The notes below the pieces were generated by a model, which was not told the origin of the DNA, made no database searches, and saw nothing but the letters and a program-made list of their open reading frames with translations. Shown in pieces: positions 25,261 to 35,505 of a stretch of 64,000 nucleotides of DNA. Location of the stretch: assembly GCA_005656395.1 (NCBI GenBank), contig SRSI01000066.1:558001-622000 (forward strand). The letters run 5' to 3'. The translations under genes were made by a program, and so were the position numbers. The stretch is from Strongyloides papillosus. Its lineage: Eukaryota > Nematoda > Chromadorea > Rhabditida > Strongyloididae. Every line of letters begins with the position of its first letter. Position 1 is the first letter of the stretch.

Positions 25261-25982
25261 ATGATGAATTTAACGAAATTGGGACAATCATTTTTAAAAC
25301 ATTACTCAGTTTGTCACAACTTTGCAAATTTAAGAATGGCCAGTTCAATCAGACCTATCGGACCAAAATCTCGACTTCCCACCTTCAAAGGGAAAGCTGT
25401 CGTTGATGGAGAGTTCAAACAAATTTCAAATAAAGACTATGAGAACAAATGGCTTGTTATGTTTTTCTATCCATTGGATTTTACATTTGTTTGCCCAACC
25501 GAAATAATCGCTTTTGGAGATAGAGTGAGCGAGTTCAAAGCTCTTGGAGCTGAAGCTGTTGCTTGCTCATGTGATTCTGAGTTCTCTCACCTTGCATGGA
25601 TTAATACTCCAAGAAAGAAGGGTGGATTAGGAGATATGCAAATTCCTATCTTGTCTGACTTTGACAAGTCTATTTCTAGAAGCTTCGGTGTTCTCGATGA
25701 AGAGACAGGACTTTCATACCGCGGTTTATTTATTATTGACCCAAAAGGAATTGTTCGTCATTGTTGCGTTAATGACCTTCCTGTCGGTCGTAGTGTTAGT
25801 GAGACGATTCGTCTCCTCAAAGCTTTCCAATTTGCTGATAAGCATGGAGAAGGTATGTTTGCTTTAATATCCTTTTTATTATAATTGAATTTAATTTTTT
25901 AGTTTGTCCAGCAGAATGGGAAGAAGGTGGTGATACTATCAAACCAGCTGAAGCAAACAAATATTTTGAAAAGAAGAACTAA
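25261..25982 (+). CDS. Typical 2-Cys peroxiredoxin, possibly mitochondrial
   Basis: Exons 25261-25852 and 25903-25982 with a 50-nt intron encode 223 residues. The peroxidatic Cys78 lies in FVCPTE and the resolving Cys199 in EVCPAEW, so the enzyme should reduce H2O2 and organic peroxides as a homodimer recycled by thioredoxin. GGLG (121-124) and a C-terminal YF (KYFEKKN) are the pair of motifs that make eukaryotic 2-Cys enzymes sensitive to over-oxidation. The first 25 residues are an extension with Lys/Arg/His, hydroxyl and hydrophobic residues but no acid, like a mitochondrial presequence; Met26 (AGAATGGCC) could start a cytosolic form. Unusual extra cysteines sit at 168-169 (RHCCVND) and at 102/104. 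Codon use is richer in G/C than its neighbours, suggesting high expression. AATAAA is at 26023. Confidence 0.97.
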
Positions 25983-26272
25983 TTTTTTAAAGTATATCTT
26001 TATTCTTGTAATTTAATGTTTAAATAAATTGTTTAAAAAAAATATATTTTTATTTTATACATTTAGAAGAATTGTATTTTAATACAAAGAGATCAAAAGG
26101 GACTACTTAGAAAAGTATCCTTATTCTATACAAAATAACAAATCTGAAATATTTAATAAATATTTTAATAAACTATTATTATGGCAAGAAGAATCTCAAA
26201 TATAGGCAAATATAAATAAGAGAAAAAAAAATATATGTACATGAATTGTGTTTAAAGACGATATTTGTCGAG

Positions 26273-27703
26273 TCAGTTGCAACCACATTCTACAACAATC
26301 ATTTCAGCATAATTTTTGATTACTACATGTTTGTTAAAATCAACGAATAATATTGATAAGGGTGCTAAACGTGTGGGAATACAACATGGTGCAGGGACTG
26401 ATAAGGGGTTTAAGGTATTTATGAGGGATTGAATAATTGCATGGTTAGTTGTGTTAAGTTTAGATGGAAGAGGATTAGAACATATTCCACGACATTGGTA
26501 CGCGTTATACCCTTCTAAAAAGTATAATTATATATTACGTTAGGTAAACTTAAAACGATACCTGGAGCTAAAATCCAATCATCCCAATTTAGTTCTTTGA
26601 AATCAACATATAAATCTGTTTTTTGACAAAGTTTTCTTCCCCGTCCATTCTTAGAATGCCCTCCTTTCCTTTTAGTTGACTTTATATCCCTTAATATTGA
26701 ATCTGATTTTGTGTCTCTCCTAGACCTATGCAGAAATTTATCATCAATAATATTTCTCTTTATTCTTTTTGACTTTGAACCTAAAGTATTTTCAAGAAAT
26801 ATGATCAGTGCCGTATCATTATTGGTCAATGGAGGTAAATTTATATGATTATCTTCTAATGTTTTACAAAAATCGGCATCAGGTTTCAATAATAATCGCA
26901 ATTTCTGAAATATGATAGTAAGTATATGTTATCTCTAACTCACGTGAAAAAATTCACATCGTAAAATTAGATTTATTACCATACCTTTAAGGGATTCTTT
27001 ATATCAACAAAATAACTTATATCCACGTTTCTCCAATCGTAATTTCTGTTTTTAATCTCTGGAATAAATATACTATGATTTTTTGTTTTATCATTTAAAA
27101 TTGTTATAGATAAATCTTTTAAAGGTATTATTGTATCAAATATTTTTCTTAGATTTGTCAAAAAAATAACTTGTATCAAATATTCATTTTCTAGCAATTT
27201 TGTATCGTATTCAATAATCCATCTACATTTTCTTGCTTTAATCTGTAATTTAAATAAGATTAATATATTTATTTATTTTTTTAATTTTATAGTTAAATAT
27301 TTTCTTTATTACATCATAATTAATGTTTTTTTTATTTGTTTCAGCCTTTAATAGCTACACTTTCTAAGAATATAAGAAAACAACTTACTTTTGTCGGAAA
27401 TATATGTTTCATTGTATCAAAATTTTCATGATTATTTTGGTGATAGATATTCCATACATAATGAGGAACATTATCTTGACTGATTCTTGATAATGGTTTG
27501 TGTATATTTTCATTTAAACCGAACCTATTTAAAAAAGCCGTTTTAACATAATGAATACGTTCTTTTTTTGTTAAAAATGGGTGATAATTTGTTTCTAAAT
27601 TTCCTAACACAATTTCAAAAGTGAGAAGAACTATAAATACTATAAAAGTATAACATGATTTATTTTGACTATCTTTTAAATATTCCAATTTCTTAAATTT
27701 CAT
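26273..27703 (-). CDS. BMP-type TGF-beta superfamily ligand
   Basis: Four exons on the minus strand (27389-27703, 26985-27242, 26562-26904, 26273-26514) with introns of 146, 80 and 47 nt give a 385-residue preproprotein. A hydrophobic signal segment (YTFIVFIVLLTFEIVLG) lies near residues 18-34 after an unusually long charged N-terminus. A prodomain leads to basic processing sites KRIKR (237-241) and RSRR (251-254). The mature domain keeps the seven cysteines of the knot: LCQKTDLYVDF, WDDWILAPEGY, CRGIC, PAPCCIPT and VVECGCN at the C-terminus. The WDDWILAPEGY block and NHAIIQSL are BMP/Dpp-class features. It should be secreted as a dimer signalling through type I/II receptors to Smads. It resembles the nematode DBL-1/TIG-2 group; which one cannot be decided here. 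The gene converges on the peroxiredoxin, with 290 bp between stops. Confidence 0.95.
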
Positions 27704-30015
27704 TTTAATATCTGATAATTTATCTTAGGCTAGATTTTCTACTGTCAAATGTTTGTTTTGCATATCAATTAATTGCCAAAAAATTTTAAAATAAGTATTA
27801 GAAATTTTAAAATTACAATATGAATATATATTTTAAAAATTTTTTCTTAAATTGTAAGGGCAAAAATGCAACAGCGAATATTTTTCTTATGATATAAGTG
27901 GATTGTAGTGTCTGCGCTCGACCGTCTGAAAATATACTTTTATGAGATTTTGCATATGAAATTCGTCAATTCAAAAATCTAGCTAAAATTTTAAACTTTG
28001 GAAAGGAGGAAAAATAATCGGCTTTCCATTAAAAAGGTAATAAAGATTTTAACTTATAGCGGTACACTTTTATGATGAGATGAATAATTAGGTAAAATCC
28101 AATACATTAAAACATATTATAATGTCGTAAAATAAAAAGTTATAGGGAATTTCTAAAATTCAATTTTTTACACATTGATATAATAAAAAATTAAATTTGA
28201 TTGATTTAGATAGAAAGACGATTAAAATTTTTTATATTCAAAAAAACTAAAGATTAAGAAAAAGAATATCTTCATTTCAGAAATAAAGAAGTAATAATTG
28301 AAATTTGTCATAAATATCTAGTGCGTTTGTACACATATAATAATTTATAAACATTGACAATGACTATCTATGCCAATTTGGTATTAATATCTCATGGGAT
28401 TAATAATAAGGAAAATTCACGATTATGTAGAAATTTACAATACAAAAATAGTTATTTATTATGTTATTTTACGTTAAGACGAAAATTTATAAAATAAGAT
28501 TGTGAAGAACTGTAAAATTTTTATACTATGTAACCAACTAAAAATTGAATGAAATGTGATAGAATAAAATTATTCTTACATATTTAAAAAAAACTTTCTC
28601 AGATTCAAATTTGTTACCATAGATCAACCAATAAATGTCACAAAATGTCCTAAATGTTGTATAAATTTTATTTTAAAATGTTTACCTTCTTGTATAATAT
28701 AAGACAATATTTTACAAAAATAATATTTCGATTATAAAATTTAACAACTTTTAAAAATTTTTAAACAATAAAGAAAAATGATGAACATAGAAATGATATA
28801 TGTCTGTTACAACACGAGTGATAAGCTTTAGAAAGCCTACTCCCATAATATAAATTACAAATACAGCTCACCTGATTACGACATCACAATAAATGATTTT
28901 TTTATTTATAACTCAAAAATGAATTGAAATTAAGAGATAAAATTATTATTGAAAAATATATAATATTATAAAATAATAATCCTATAATTAAATTATAAAT
29001 ATAGTCTAGAGATAACTTTTTGAATTGTCATGATATATGACTTACATATAACAACTATCAGATATATCATTAAAAAATATTAAAAACCTATTAAAGAAAA
29101 AAAATGTACTTCAATATGCAAATCATGAAAATAAAGGTCGATGAAGGACAATAATTCTTTTCAACGAAGTAGCATGACATTTAAAATAGTAAAGAGATGT
29201 TCTATTTAATTGACGGCATATCAAAAATTTAAAATATAACTATTTGACCAGAGAATCTACTTAGTTAAAAGTTTTGATTAAGAAAAAGCTACCTTAATTC
29301 TAATATTCTTTTACACTCTTTAAATGAAAGTCAAAAGAACTGCAAGAGTAGGTGATCTTTTTTTTCATTTTGTACATTACATATTGGGTTGTCCGTAAAA
29401 AAGATTTCTTAATTTTATAATATGTTTACAAAGGAATTATGATTAACTTTAATATCATGTAATCTTTCTATTACTAAAAGTTTTTATTTACGGTCTAAAA
29501 CACTTAAAATAAAATTAAGTTAATACAATATTAACTGAACATATTGAATTTTAGGGATATATTTTTGCAAAATTTTTTAAAATATTTCGCGTAGGCGACT
29601 TAAATATTATGTTTATATATATATTACTTTTTTTTTTTTAATATATAAAAAAAAGTCTTATATAAAATGATATGTTAAATTGCATTGATTTTTTAAATTG
29701 TTTCTTATTTTTAAGATATACACAATAATATATTTATTCTTTTTTATATTGTTATTTATTTTTAAAACTCATATGTCTTTAAAAATTATACTTTATTATT
29801 AAATGTTATTAGTAGTAATATAAAAATTGAAATTACTATTTTTTAAGTTATTTAATTATTTTAACTGCTAATTTTAATAAATAAACTTTCACCATGACAA
29901 CAAAACTTACCAATCTAATATTGCTTCTATCGATGCCCTTTATTAATTGTCGACAATCATTAATGTACTATTTAATTTTCTAAATGTATTCAATTTATTA
30001 AATACTTCTAATATA
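27704..30015. other. 2.3 kb intergenic region between divergent genes
   Basis: AT-rich DNA separating the TGF-beta ligand (minus) and the serine-rich gene (plus). A short coding-like pair of minus-strand segments sits at 27887-28029 and a mariner-like terminal sequence at 29384-29500, both listed as findings. A small ORF beginning ATGACAACA at 29894 looks like a signal peptide (MTTKLTNLILLLSMPFINC) but ends within 30 codons. No other gene is supported. Confidence 0.55.
29384..29500. mobile_element. Possible degenerate mariner-type MITE
   Basis: The sequence TTGGGTTGTCCGTAAA directly follows a TA dinucleotide and resembles the terminal repeats of mariner elements. About 100 bp on, TTTATTTACGGTCTAAAA reads as a weak inverted copy (CCGTAAA core shared). 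There is no transposase reading frame between them. The match is short and remembered rather than searched. Confidence 0.3.
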
Positions 30016-31083
30016 ATGGAACGTGATGAAGCTTTGAAATTAATTCATCATCACTATCGTCTGCTTACACAAATAAAACCAAAAATTGATACATCTCCTC
30101 CCATTTCATATTTTGCAAGTCCAAAAAGCATTCATTATGTTCCATTTTCCTTAAGAAAGTGTATGAGCTTAGGAGAATTAAGAAAAAACAATAAATCTTC
30201 AACTGAAAAAAAAATAAAGTTAAGTAATAAAAGTGGAAAAGACGCATTAGAAAATTTTGTACTGACTAATAATATTCCTAAAACTGCAATCGAATATCAA
30301 TTAAATTCATTTAATATTAATGCTAGAAGAAGTTATCTTGAGAAAGAAGCCCAAACATATTCTAATAGAAGTAAGTATATCAGAAATTTATATGATAAAA
30401 TCGATGATAGTATTGGTAATAAAAATAAGTTATCTTTTTCAAGTAATATTACTCCTGATAAATCAATTTACCAATATGATACAAATAATTCAGAAAAAGA
30501 GAAAATTAGAAAGCATAAAGTAGATAAAATCAAAATGGGAAGAAATCAATATACAAAGTTTAAAGATGACTGTCTTGAATCTATTTTAGAAAAAAATGTT
30601 TTTTCGGATAGAATGATAAAAGAATCAATTTATCAAGAGATGGATAAAAATATTGGTAAAATTTCAATGAATGACATGGAGAGTGTTTTTCTAGAATTGT
30701 GTGAAGAACTCGGAGTGCCGACAAATGGAAAAATGGGTATGAGTATTAGTCAAGAAAATTATCCTTTAAAAAAGCTTTCATCTTCATCTAGTAGTTTATC
30801 ATCATTATCAAAAAGTGTTTCGTCTGAAGAATCATCTTCAACATCATATTCGAGGAAAGAAAAAGAATTATCTTATAACAAAGAAAGTGCAAATGAGACG
30901 TTGGAAAGTAGCCCGATATTATCAATAAAAAACAATTATAGTATTTCAACCATTTCTTCTACTACAAATAGTAGCAAAAATAGCACCAAAACTTCACCAA
31001 CTTCTTCAAATTCATCAAGTCTTTCAAGTTCCTCTTCAACAAACAGCTCTTCTATATCTAGAAGTTCTTCATTTTTAAATTAA
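30016..31083 (+). CDS. Serine-rich protein with weak CFAP97-like N-terminus
   Basis: A single-exon frame of 355 residues. The reading frame opens just after a stop at 29944, and the first in-frame ATG is 30016, so that start is chosen. Residues 1-35 contain HHHYRLLTQIKPKIDTSPP, which resembles the conserved 'KPTVDTxPP' core of CFAP97/hemingway proteins, and later SNRSKYIRNLYDKI recalls their SRRYIRN segment. The middle is charged with helical stretches. The last 110 residues are low-complexity Ser/Thr/Asn with repeated SSS, SLSS and STNS runs and are probably disordered. No signal peptide or membrane helix. If the CFAP97 resemblance is true, it would be surprising in an animal without motile cilia; the resemblance is weak and the function is effectively unknown. 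Confidence 0.7.
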   Translation: MERDEALKLIHHHYRLLTQIKPKIDTSPPISYFASPKSIHYVPFSLRKCMSLGELRKNNKSSTEKKIKLSNKSGKDALENFVLTNNIPKTAIEYQLNSFNINARRSYLEKEAQTYSNRSKYIRNLYDKIDDSIGNKNKLSFSSNITPDKSIYQYDTNNSEKEKIRKHKVDKIKMGRNQYTKFKDDCLESILEKNVFSDRMIKESIYQEMDKNIGKISMNDMESVFLELCEELGVPTNGKMGMSISQENYPLKKLSSSSSSLSSLSKSVSSEESSSTSYSRKEKELSYNKESANETLESSPILSIKNNYSISTISSTTNSSKNSTKTSPTSSNSSSLSSSSSTNSSSISRSSSFLN

Positions 31084-31415
31084 AAAGTATACATTTGTCT
31101 AAAATAAATATACCATTTTTAAAAAGTAAAAACATTTTTAATAATTTGTATTATCATAGAATAAACCCATTACTTTTTGTCTTTATAAAGGATAAAATAT
31201 CTTCAAATGATAAATTCCATTTATTACTAATTCATTGCTTTATTATTCTTAAAATAAATTGCCTTTTGAGTGTCCTTAAGCAAAGATTATTTTTCTCATG
31301 ATAGATTAAATATTTTTTGACTTAAACATTGAGTTTAATGTTTACAAAGCCTTTATTGTTTCGAAATTTATTATTATTATTTTCCTAAAAATATTTTATA
31401 TTAAAATTTATCATA
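31084..31415. other. Spacer between serine-rich and LAMP-like genes
   Basis: 332 bp. A 68-codon plus-strand frame starting at 31095 is Ile/Phe/Leu/Lys-rich and lacks any motif; it more likely represents 3' untranslated sequence of the serine-rich gene. No clear poly(A) or promoter element can be assigned. Confidence 0.5.
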
Positions 31416-32258
31416 ATGTTCCTACTGAAGTATCTTATTTCATTTATCAGTTGTTTTTATATTGTTTTATGTACTACTAGCGATAGTAATGAATCTAAAA
31501 ATTGGAAAAATTACCAATCATTTCAAGATCCATTAAAAAATGAATTTGGGCTTTTAAAAATTAATACAACAAATGTCTGTTTATCTCTTAAGTTTGATAT
31601 ACAGATTATTAATTTAAACTTAAATCAAACAGATTCACACATAGAAATTCCATCATTTTCATCCCCAGCTGTTAAACTTCAAGGATATTGTTTTTCAAAT
31701 ACAAAAAATAAAATTTCAGAAATAAAGGCTCAATGGAAACAATACGATAGAAAAAAAGTATTATATTTTTTATTTACATCTAATAGTATCTCAGACAATA
31801 GTGAAGAGGAATTGCGATGGAAGCTTAAAAATGTCATATACACCGAAAAACACGGGGAAGAAAGTATAACGTTTAAATCTAGAAATGATTCTTTTATGAT
31901 AACATCTCCAATACGATCAAAGTATATTTGTAGAGACAAACTTAATATAACTTTAAAACACGATAATTATAAAGATATTATTATCCAATTGCAACCGGAA
32001 ATTGAACTTATACCATTTTTCGGTGAAAAAGGTTATGGAAGTAATAGTAAGTTGATTTTAATTTTATATTTATTTTTTTCAGTATTTATTTGTGAAAGAA
32101 CAAGAAAAAAATCTTTATCTGAATCTTTTCAAAGTAAAATGACAATTCTCTCTGGTGTGGTTCTTGGAATATCTAGTGTTTCGGCAATTATAATACATTC
32201 ATTAAGAAGAACGATTTTTTCTCCAACTTTGAAAGTGATGCAATTTTCTGCTGAGTAA
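31416..32258 (+). CDS. LAMP-like type I membrane glycoprotein
   Basis: The frame is open throughout, but 32047-32082 has perfect intron borders (GTAAGTTG...TTTTTTTCAG) and is 36 nt long, a multiple of three without stop. Spliced product: 268 residues; unspliced: 280. A signal peptide covers residues 1-20. The lumenal part has sequons (NTT, NQT, NDS, NIT) and Cys55/Cys92 and Cys172/Cys214, spaced about 37, 80 and 42 apart (C4 counted in the spliced form), which resembles the two-disulphide LAMP domain. Near the C-terminus, CERTRKKSL precedes one membrane helix (about 229-246, MTILSGVVLGISS) and a short basic tail. Splicing removes an extra hydrophobic stretch just before CERTRKK. A relation to nematode UNC-46 (a LAMP-like sorting factor for the vesicular GABA transporter) is possible but not shown; other single-pass glycoproteins could have this pattern. 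Confidence 0.75.
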   Translation: MFLLKYLISFISCFYIVLCTTSDSNESKNWKNYQSFQDPLKNEFGLLKINTTNVCLSLKFDIQIINLNLNQTDSHIEIPSFSSPAVKLQGYCFSNTKNKISEIKAQWKQYDRKKVLYFLFTSNSISDNSEEELRWKLKNVIYTEKHGEESITFKSRNDSFMITSPIRSKYICRDKLNITLKHDNYKDIIIQLQPEIELIPFFGEKGYGSNSKLILILYLFFSVFICERTRKKSLSESFQSKMTILSGVVLGISSVSAIIIHSLRRTIFSPTLKVMQFSAE

Positions 32259-34469
32259 TTTAGTTGAAAATTATATTTCATCCATTATCAATTATATAAA
32301 GTTATTTTAAAAATTTTTATTTTAATCAAATATATATATTTTTGTTAATGTGTTATCAATTATTTTCCGTGAAAACAAAATTAAAAACTTTCATATTACG
32401 TTAATCTCAAAATTTTGTTTCTTTTTAAAAATTGAAATTTCCTATATTTTAAAATAACATCATTGTTTTGACAACTCTCCGCAAAATAGACTAATATAAT
32501 CTACTCATTTAATTTTCAATAATTTTTTTGACTAAATATACCATATGATTTTTAAAAATATAAATTATTGATTTCTCCATATGTATGTGCAAAAATATTT
32601 ATCATTTTAATAAAATCATTAAACCACAAAATCAATTACAAATCTTCAAAACAGTAAATCTTCAATTTCATGCATTCAACCCTTCTCCTCTATATATAAT
32701 GTTAAACATTTGCAATACATACTATGCTCTATAATATAGACAACACTGCAATATACTCATATATACTCTCCCATCAAAAATATATAGGCTTGGTATAACA
32801 CAAATATAACCAAGGCTGCTTATAAAATTTTACACAGACTTTTTATACTCCTATTTCCAATACTACCAATTCTTCATATATAACATCAAAAAGTCTCCTT
32901 TATATATGGATGCTTTAGTTAATTTTAAAATTGCGTTTTTGTTACAATTTTCGGTTTATCCAATAGAAATAAATTATATTTTAGATAGGTATGATCATAA
33001 TAAAAACTATAGTAGTTAATTTTTCTATACCTTTTTATCGATATTTTTTAGAACTTTAAAAAGATAGAAAAACTAAAACATCTTTCATTTAATTTTTTAT
33101 CACTGGCCAAAATACTTTACTTTTGTAGAAAAGTAGTTTTCACTCTATATTTTTGATAATTAGTAAAAATACTATAATTATTATCACTTAAAATATTAAT
33201 AATTTACTAAATTAATTTTAATTAGTATTATACAAAGATAACTTAGCCCGCTAATTAAGATGATCGCATTTCATACAAAAGTAGAAATTTTAAATAAGGT
33301 AACTAACAAGCCAAGACAATTTTACTTTCAATTTCTATCTAAAAGTTAGAAACGGGTTGTTCAAGATTTTAATATTTTATACTTCATATAATTGCTGACA
33401 TTTTTCCCTATCATAATTTTTTAAATACTAAATTATGTTTGCAATTGAAGCGCAAGATAAATGTTCTACTACTTTGTTGATTATTTTTATCATAATGCGT
33501 TAAAGATTATAGCACTAAAGTTGATATTATTATGTTGGGCGTTGTAGAGGAACAATAGAAAATGCCTTTAAATTTAGCTTTAACGCTCTAAGTTGATGTA
33601 GAATTAAAAAATATTAATTATTTTACTTAAAAAGTTTAATAATCTTACTTCTTTGTAATTAGTTATTTTTACAACCAAATCCTCCCCTAAAACATAGGTC
33701 TTTTCCCTGTACTACTAACCTACCATAAACTAAGTAGTGTGTATCATACGTCATACACGATAAGAAATCAAATTCTCCTGTAAAGAAAATTTTTGTGTAG
33801 TCTTTATACCTACTATCTTTCATGATACATTTATATAAATTTAATTAATTTACAATAAATGATAACGAAGAACTGTGATAAAGAGTATATAATTTTTATA
33901 TGCAGAATATTATAAATTTAAAATTACCATCATTTATACTTTGGTTTTTCAAATATTATCGAATAAACGACATTCCAATATATGTGAGATGGTAAATATA
34001 ACTAGGATGCCTAGTTCTTTTAGTAATATCATTTGCGTTGTCCACTTCATCATGTTACTTTAGATCTGGTATGTAGTATAAATTTGAGAAAAAAATTAAT
34101 GATGCATTTATAGTGTTTTAATTCATATTTTGATCTTAACTTATTCCTATTAAATTATAATCTTTCTATGAACATTTTACATGATGATTGGCAGCATAAA
34201 TTTATAGTCATTATATTTGAATATATATCTGTGCGCTTGCGTTAACTACTACGCAGCAGTTCACCTTTACCCTTCTTATTGTGAATGTCATCAGCGCGCG
34301 GTATCATCGACCTAACTTTTTTCGTTCATATTTTACCCACCTCTTATACACGGCATTATTTGGTTGTATAAATTTGCTTTTTCAGATCAGATTTTCCATA
34401 CAGTAAAAGCTGTTTGGCATACTACCTTAGAGTTTATTTTTCGAAAGATTATTATTAAACTATTACGAA
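32259..34469. other. 2.2 kb intergenic region upstream of the HMG gene
   Basis: No gene recognised. 32630-32900 is strikingly poor in G on the plus strand (runs of A, C, T with CTCC, CCC and TCTCC). 33680-33800 has a GC-richer patch with TACGTCATAC. 34225-34320, just upstream of the HMG gene, is the most GC-rich piece (CAGCGCGCGG) and is the likely core promoter. Confidence 0.55.
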
Positions 34470-34809
34470 ATGGCAAGACCAAGTAAATCTGTTAATAATG
34501 AAAACTCACGTGGAGTCACTAAGAGAGCTAAAAAGGTATGGAAATTATTGTTTAATTTTCACATAATTCTTTGAATTTATTTTCTTTTAGGATGCTAATG
34601 CTCCAAAACGCGGTAAGTCAGCATACATGTTCTGGCTAGCTGAAAACCGTGCCCGTCTTACCAAACCTGGGATGGGGGTTACTGATGTTGCTAAGGCCGC
34701 TGGAGCTGAATGGAACAAACTTCAAGATAAACAAAAGTGGGAGAAGATGGCTGCAGAAGACAAGGAACGTTATGAGAAAGAAATGGCCACCTATAAAGCT
34801 AACCAATAA
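34470..34809 (+). CDS. hmg-1.1: Single HMG-box chromatin protein
   Basis: Exons 34470-34535 and 34591-34809 with a 55-nt intron encode 94 residues. A basic N-terminal tail (RGVTKRAKKDANAPKRGKSA) leads into one HMG box at about 27-90 with the core aromatic/hydrophobic residues YMFWLAENR, GVTDVAKAAGAEWNKL, and KWEKMAAEDKERYEKEM. The length and layout equal the small single-box proteins of nematodes (HMG-1.1) and yeast Nhp6. It binds and bends DNA in the minor groove without sequence preference and is a chromatin architectural factor. Codon use is more GC-rich than the surrounding DNA, suggesting high expression. The promoter region upstream carries GC-rich CAGCGCGCGG. Assignment to HMG-1.1 rather than HMG-1.2 rests on the short single box. 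Confidence 0.95.
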
Positions 34810-35099
34810 ATAATTTTATCCTGGAAGCTGACATTGTCGGTTGATCTCTTTGTTTATTATTTTTGCGCTTTATTTTTTTTAATTCGGAGATCCGTCTTTT
34901 CTACCTTTTTTGTGATCCTTATTAAAAATTGTCTATAATTAAAGTTTTGGATCATTTTTTAAAATTTTTCTTGTATTTAATTTCAACTTATTTCTGAATA
35001 AATTATACCAAAATTATCCGTACTTTAAAAGCCAGTACTATTGTTTGTGCAGCTTATTTCAATACAGTTAATGAAAACAAGTGTGGCGCGCATTTGTGA

Positions 35100-35109
35100 C
35101 CCGCCAAAT
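35100..35109. promoter_or_regulatory. E2F-like element
   Basis: CCCGCCAAAT reads as ATTTGGCGGG on the other strand, a good match to the E2F consensus TTTSSCGC class. It follows GGCGCGC by 15 bp and precedes a TATA-like TTATAAAG at 35139. GC-rich words like this are rare in the intergenic DNA here. Confidence 0.4.
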
Positions 35110-35188
35110 TTATATTAATAAGTACGTAGTTTATTTTCTTATAAAGGGAGAGATTGCATTTATATTTACTACAAAGAAGAAGGTTTAT

Positions 35189-35505
35189 ATGTTAGATGAA
35201 ATGCAACCGGGTAAGTTGGTCACTTGTGTATGTTATTTTATATTTTGAATTATAACAACATGTTTTTAAACTGAAGAGATAAGTCGTACTTTTGTCCTTT
35301 TATACAAGTTACAAACAAAATTTAAATTATCAATTAAATATGTTATTAACATAAATATGGAAATGTTGTTTATGAATTCATTAATAGTGTTTGGAAGTTA
35401 TTACTTTAATAATCTCAAAGGAAATAATTGAATTGTTTCTGATATTAATTAGGTTTCCAATGGATTTATACTTGTCTCTTATACTGTACTTTTTTTCTTT
35501 ATTGA
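35189..35505 (+). CDS. Candidate micro-gene, very short spliced peptide
   Basis: Downstream of an E2F-like site and a TATA-like box, ATGTTAGATGAAATGCAACCGG is followed at 35211 by a consensus donor GTAAGTTG. The best-placed acceptor (GATATTAATTAG, ending 35452) would give a 24-residue product MLDEMQPG + FQWIYTCLLYCTFFLY, an acidic N-terminus with one hydrophobic helix, like small membrane micropeptides. Another acceptor (ATTCATTAATAG, about 35386) gives a different short end, so the second exon is uncertain. The promoter-like sequence and first exon are convincing by eye; the product is not. Confidence 0.25.

Noticed and set aside
29894..29983. Signal-peptide-like ORF (MTTKLTNLILLLSMPF) as first exon of the serine-rich gene
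   Set aside because: A donor GTACTA and acceptor GCAAG could be joined in phase, but both are poor and would remove the conserved-looking QIKPKIDTSPP segment.
31095..31301. 68-codon plus-strand ORF after the serine-rich gene
   Set aside because: Lys/Ile/Phe/Leu-rich without motif; more likely 3' untranslated sequence.
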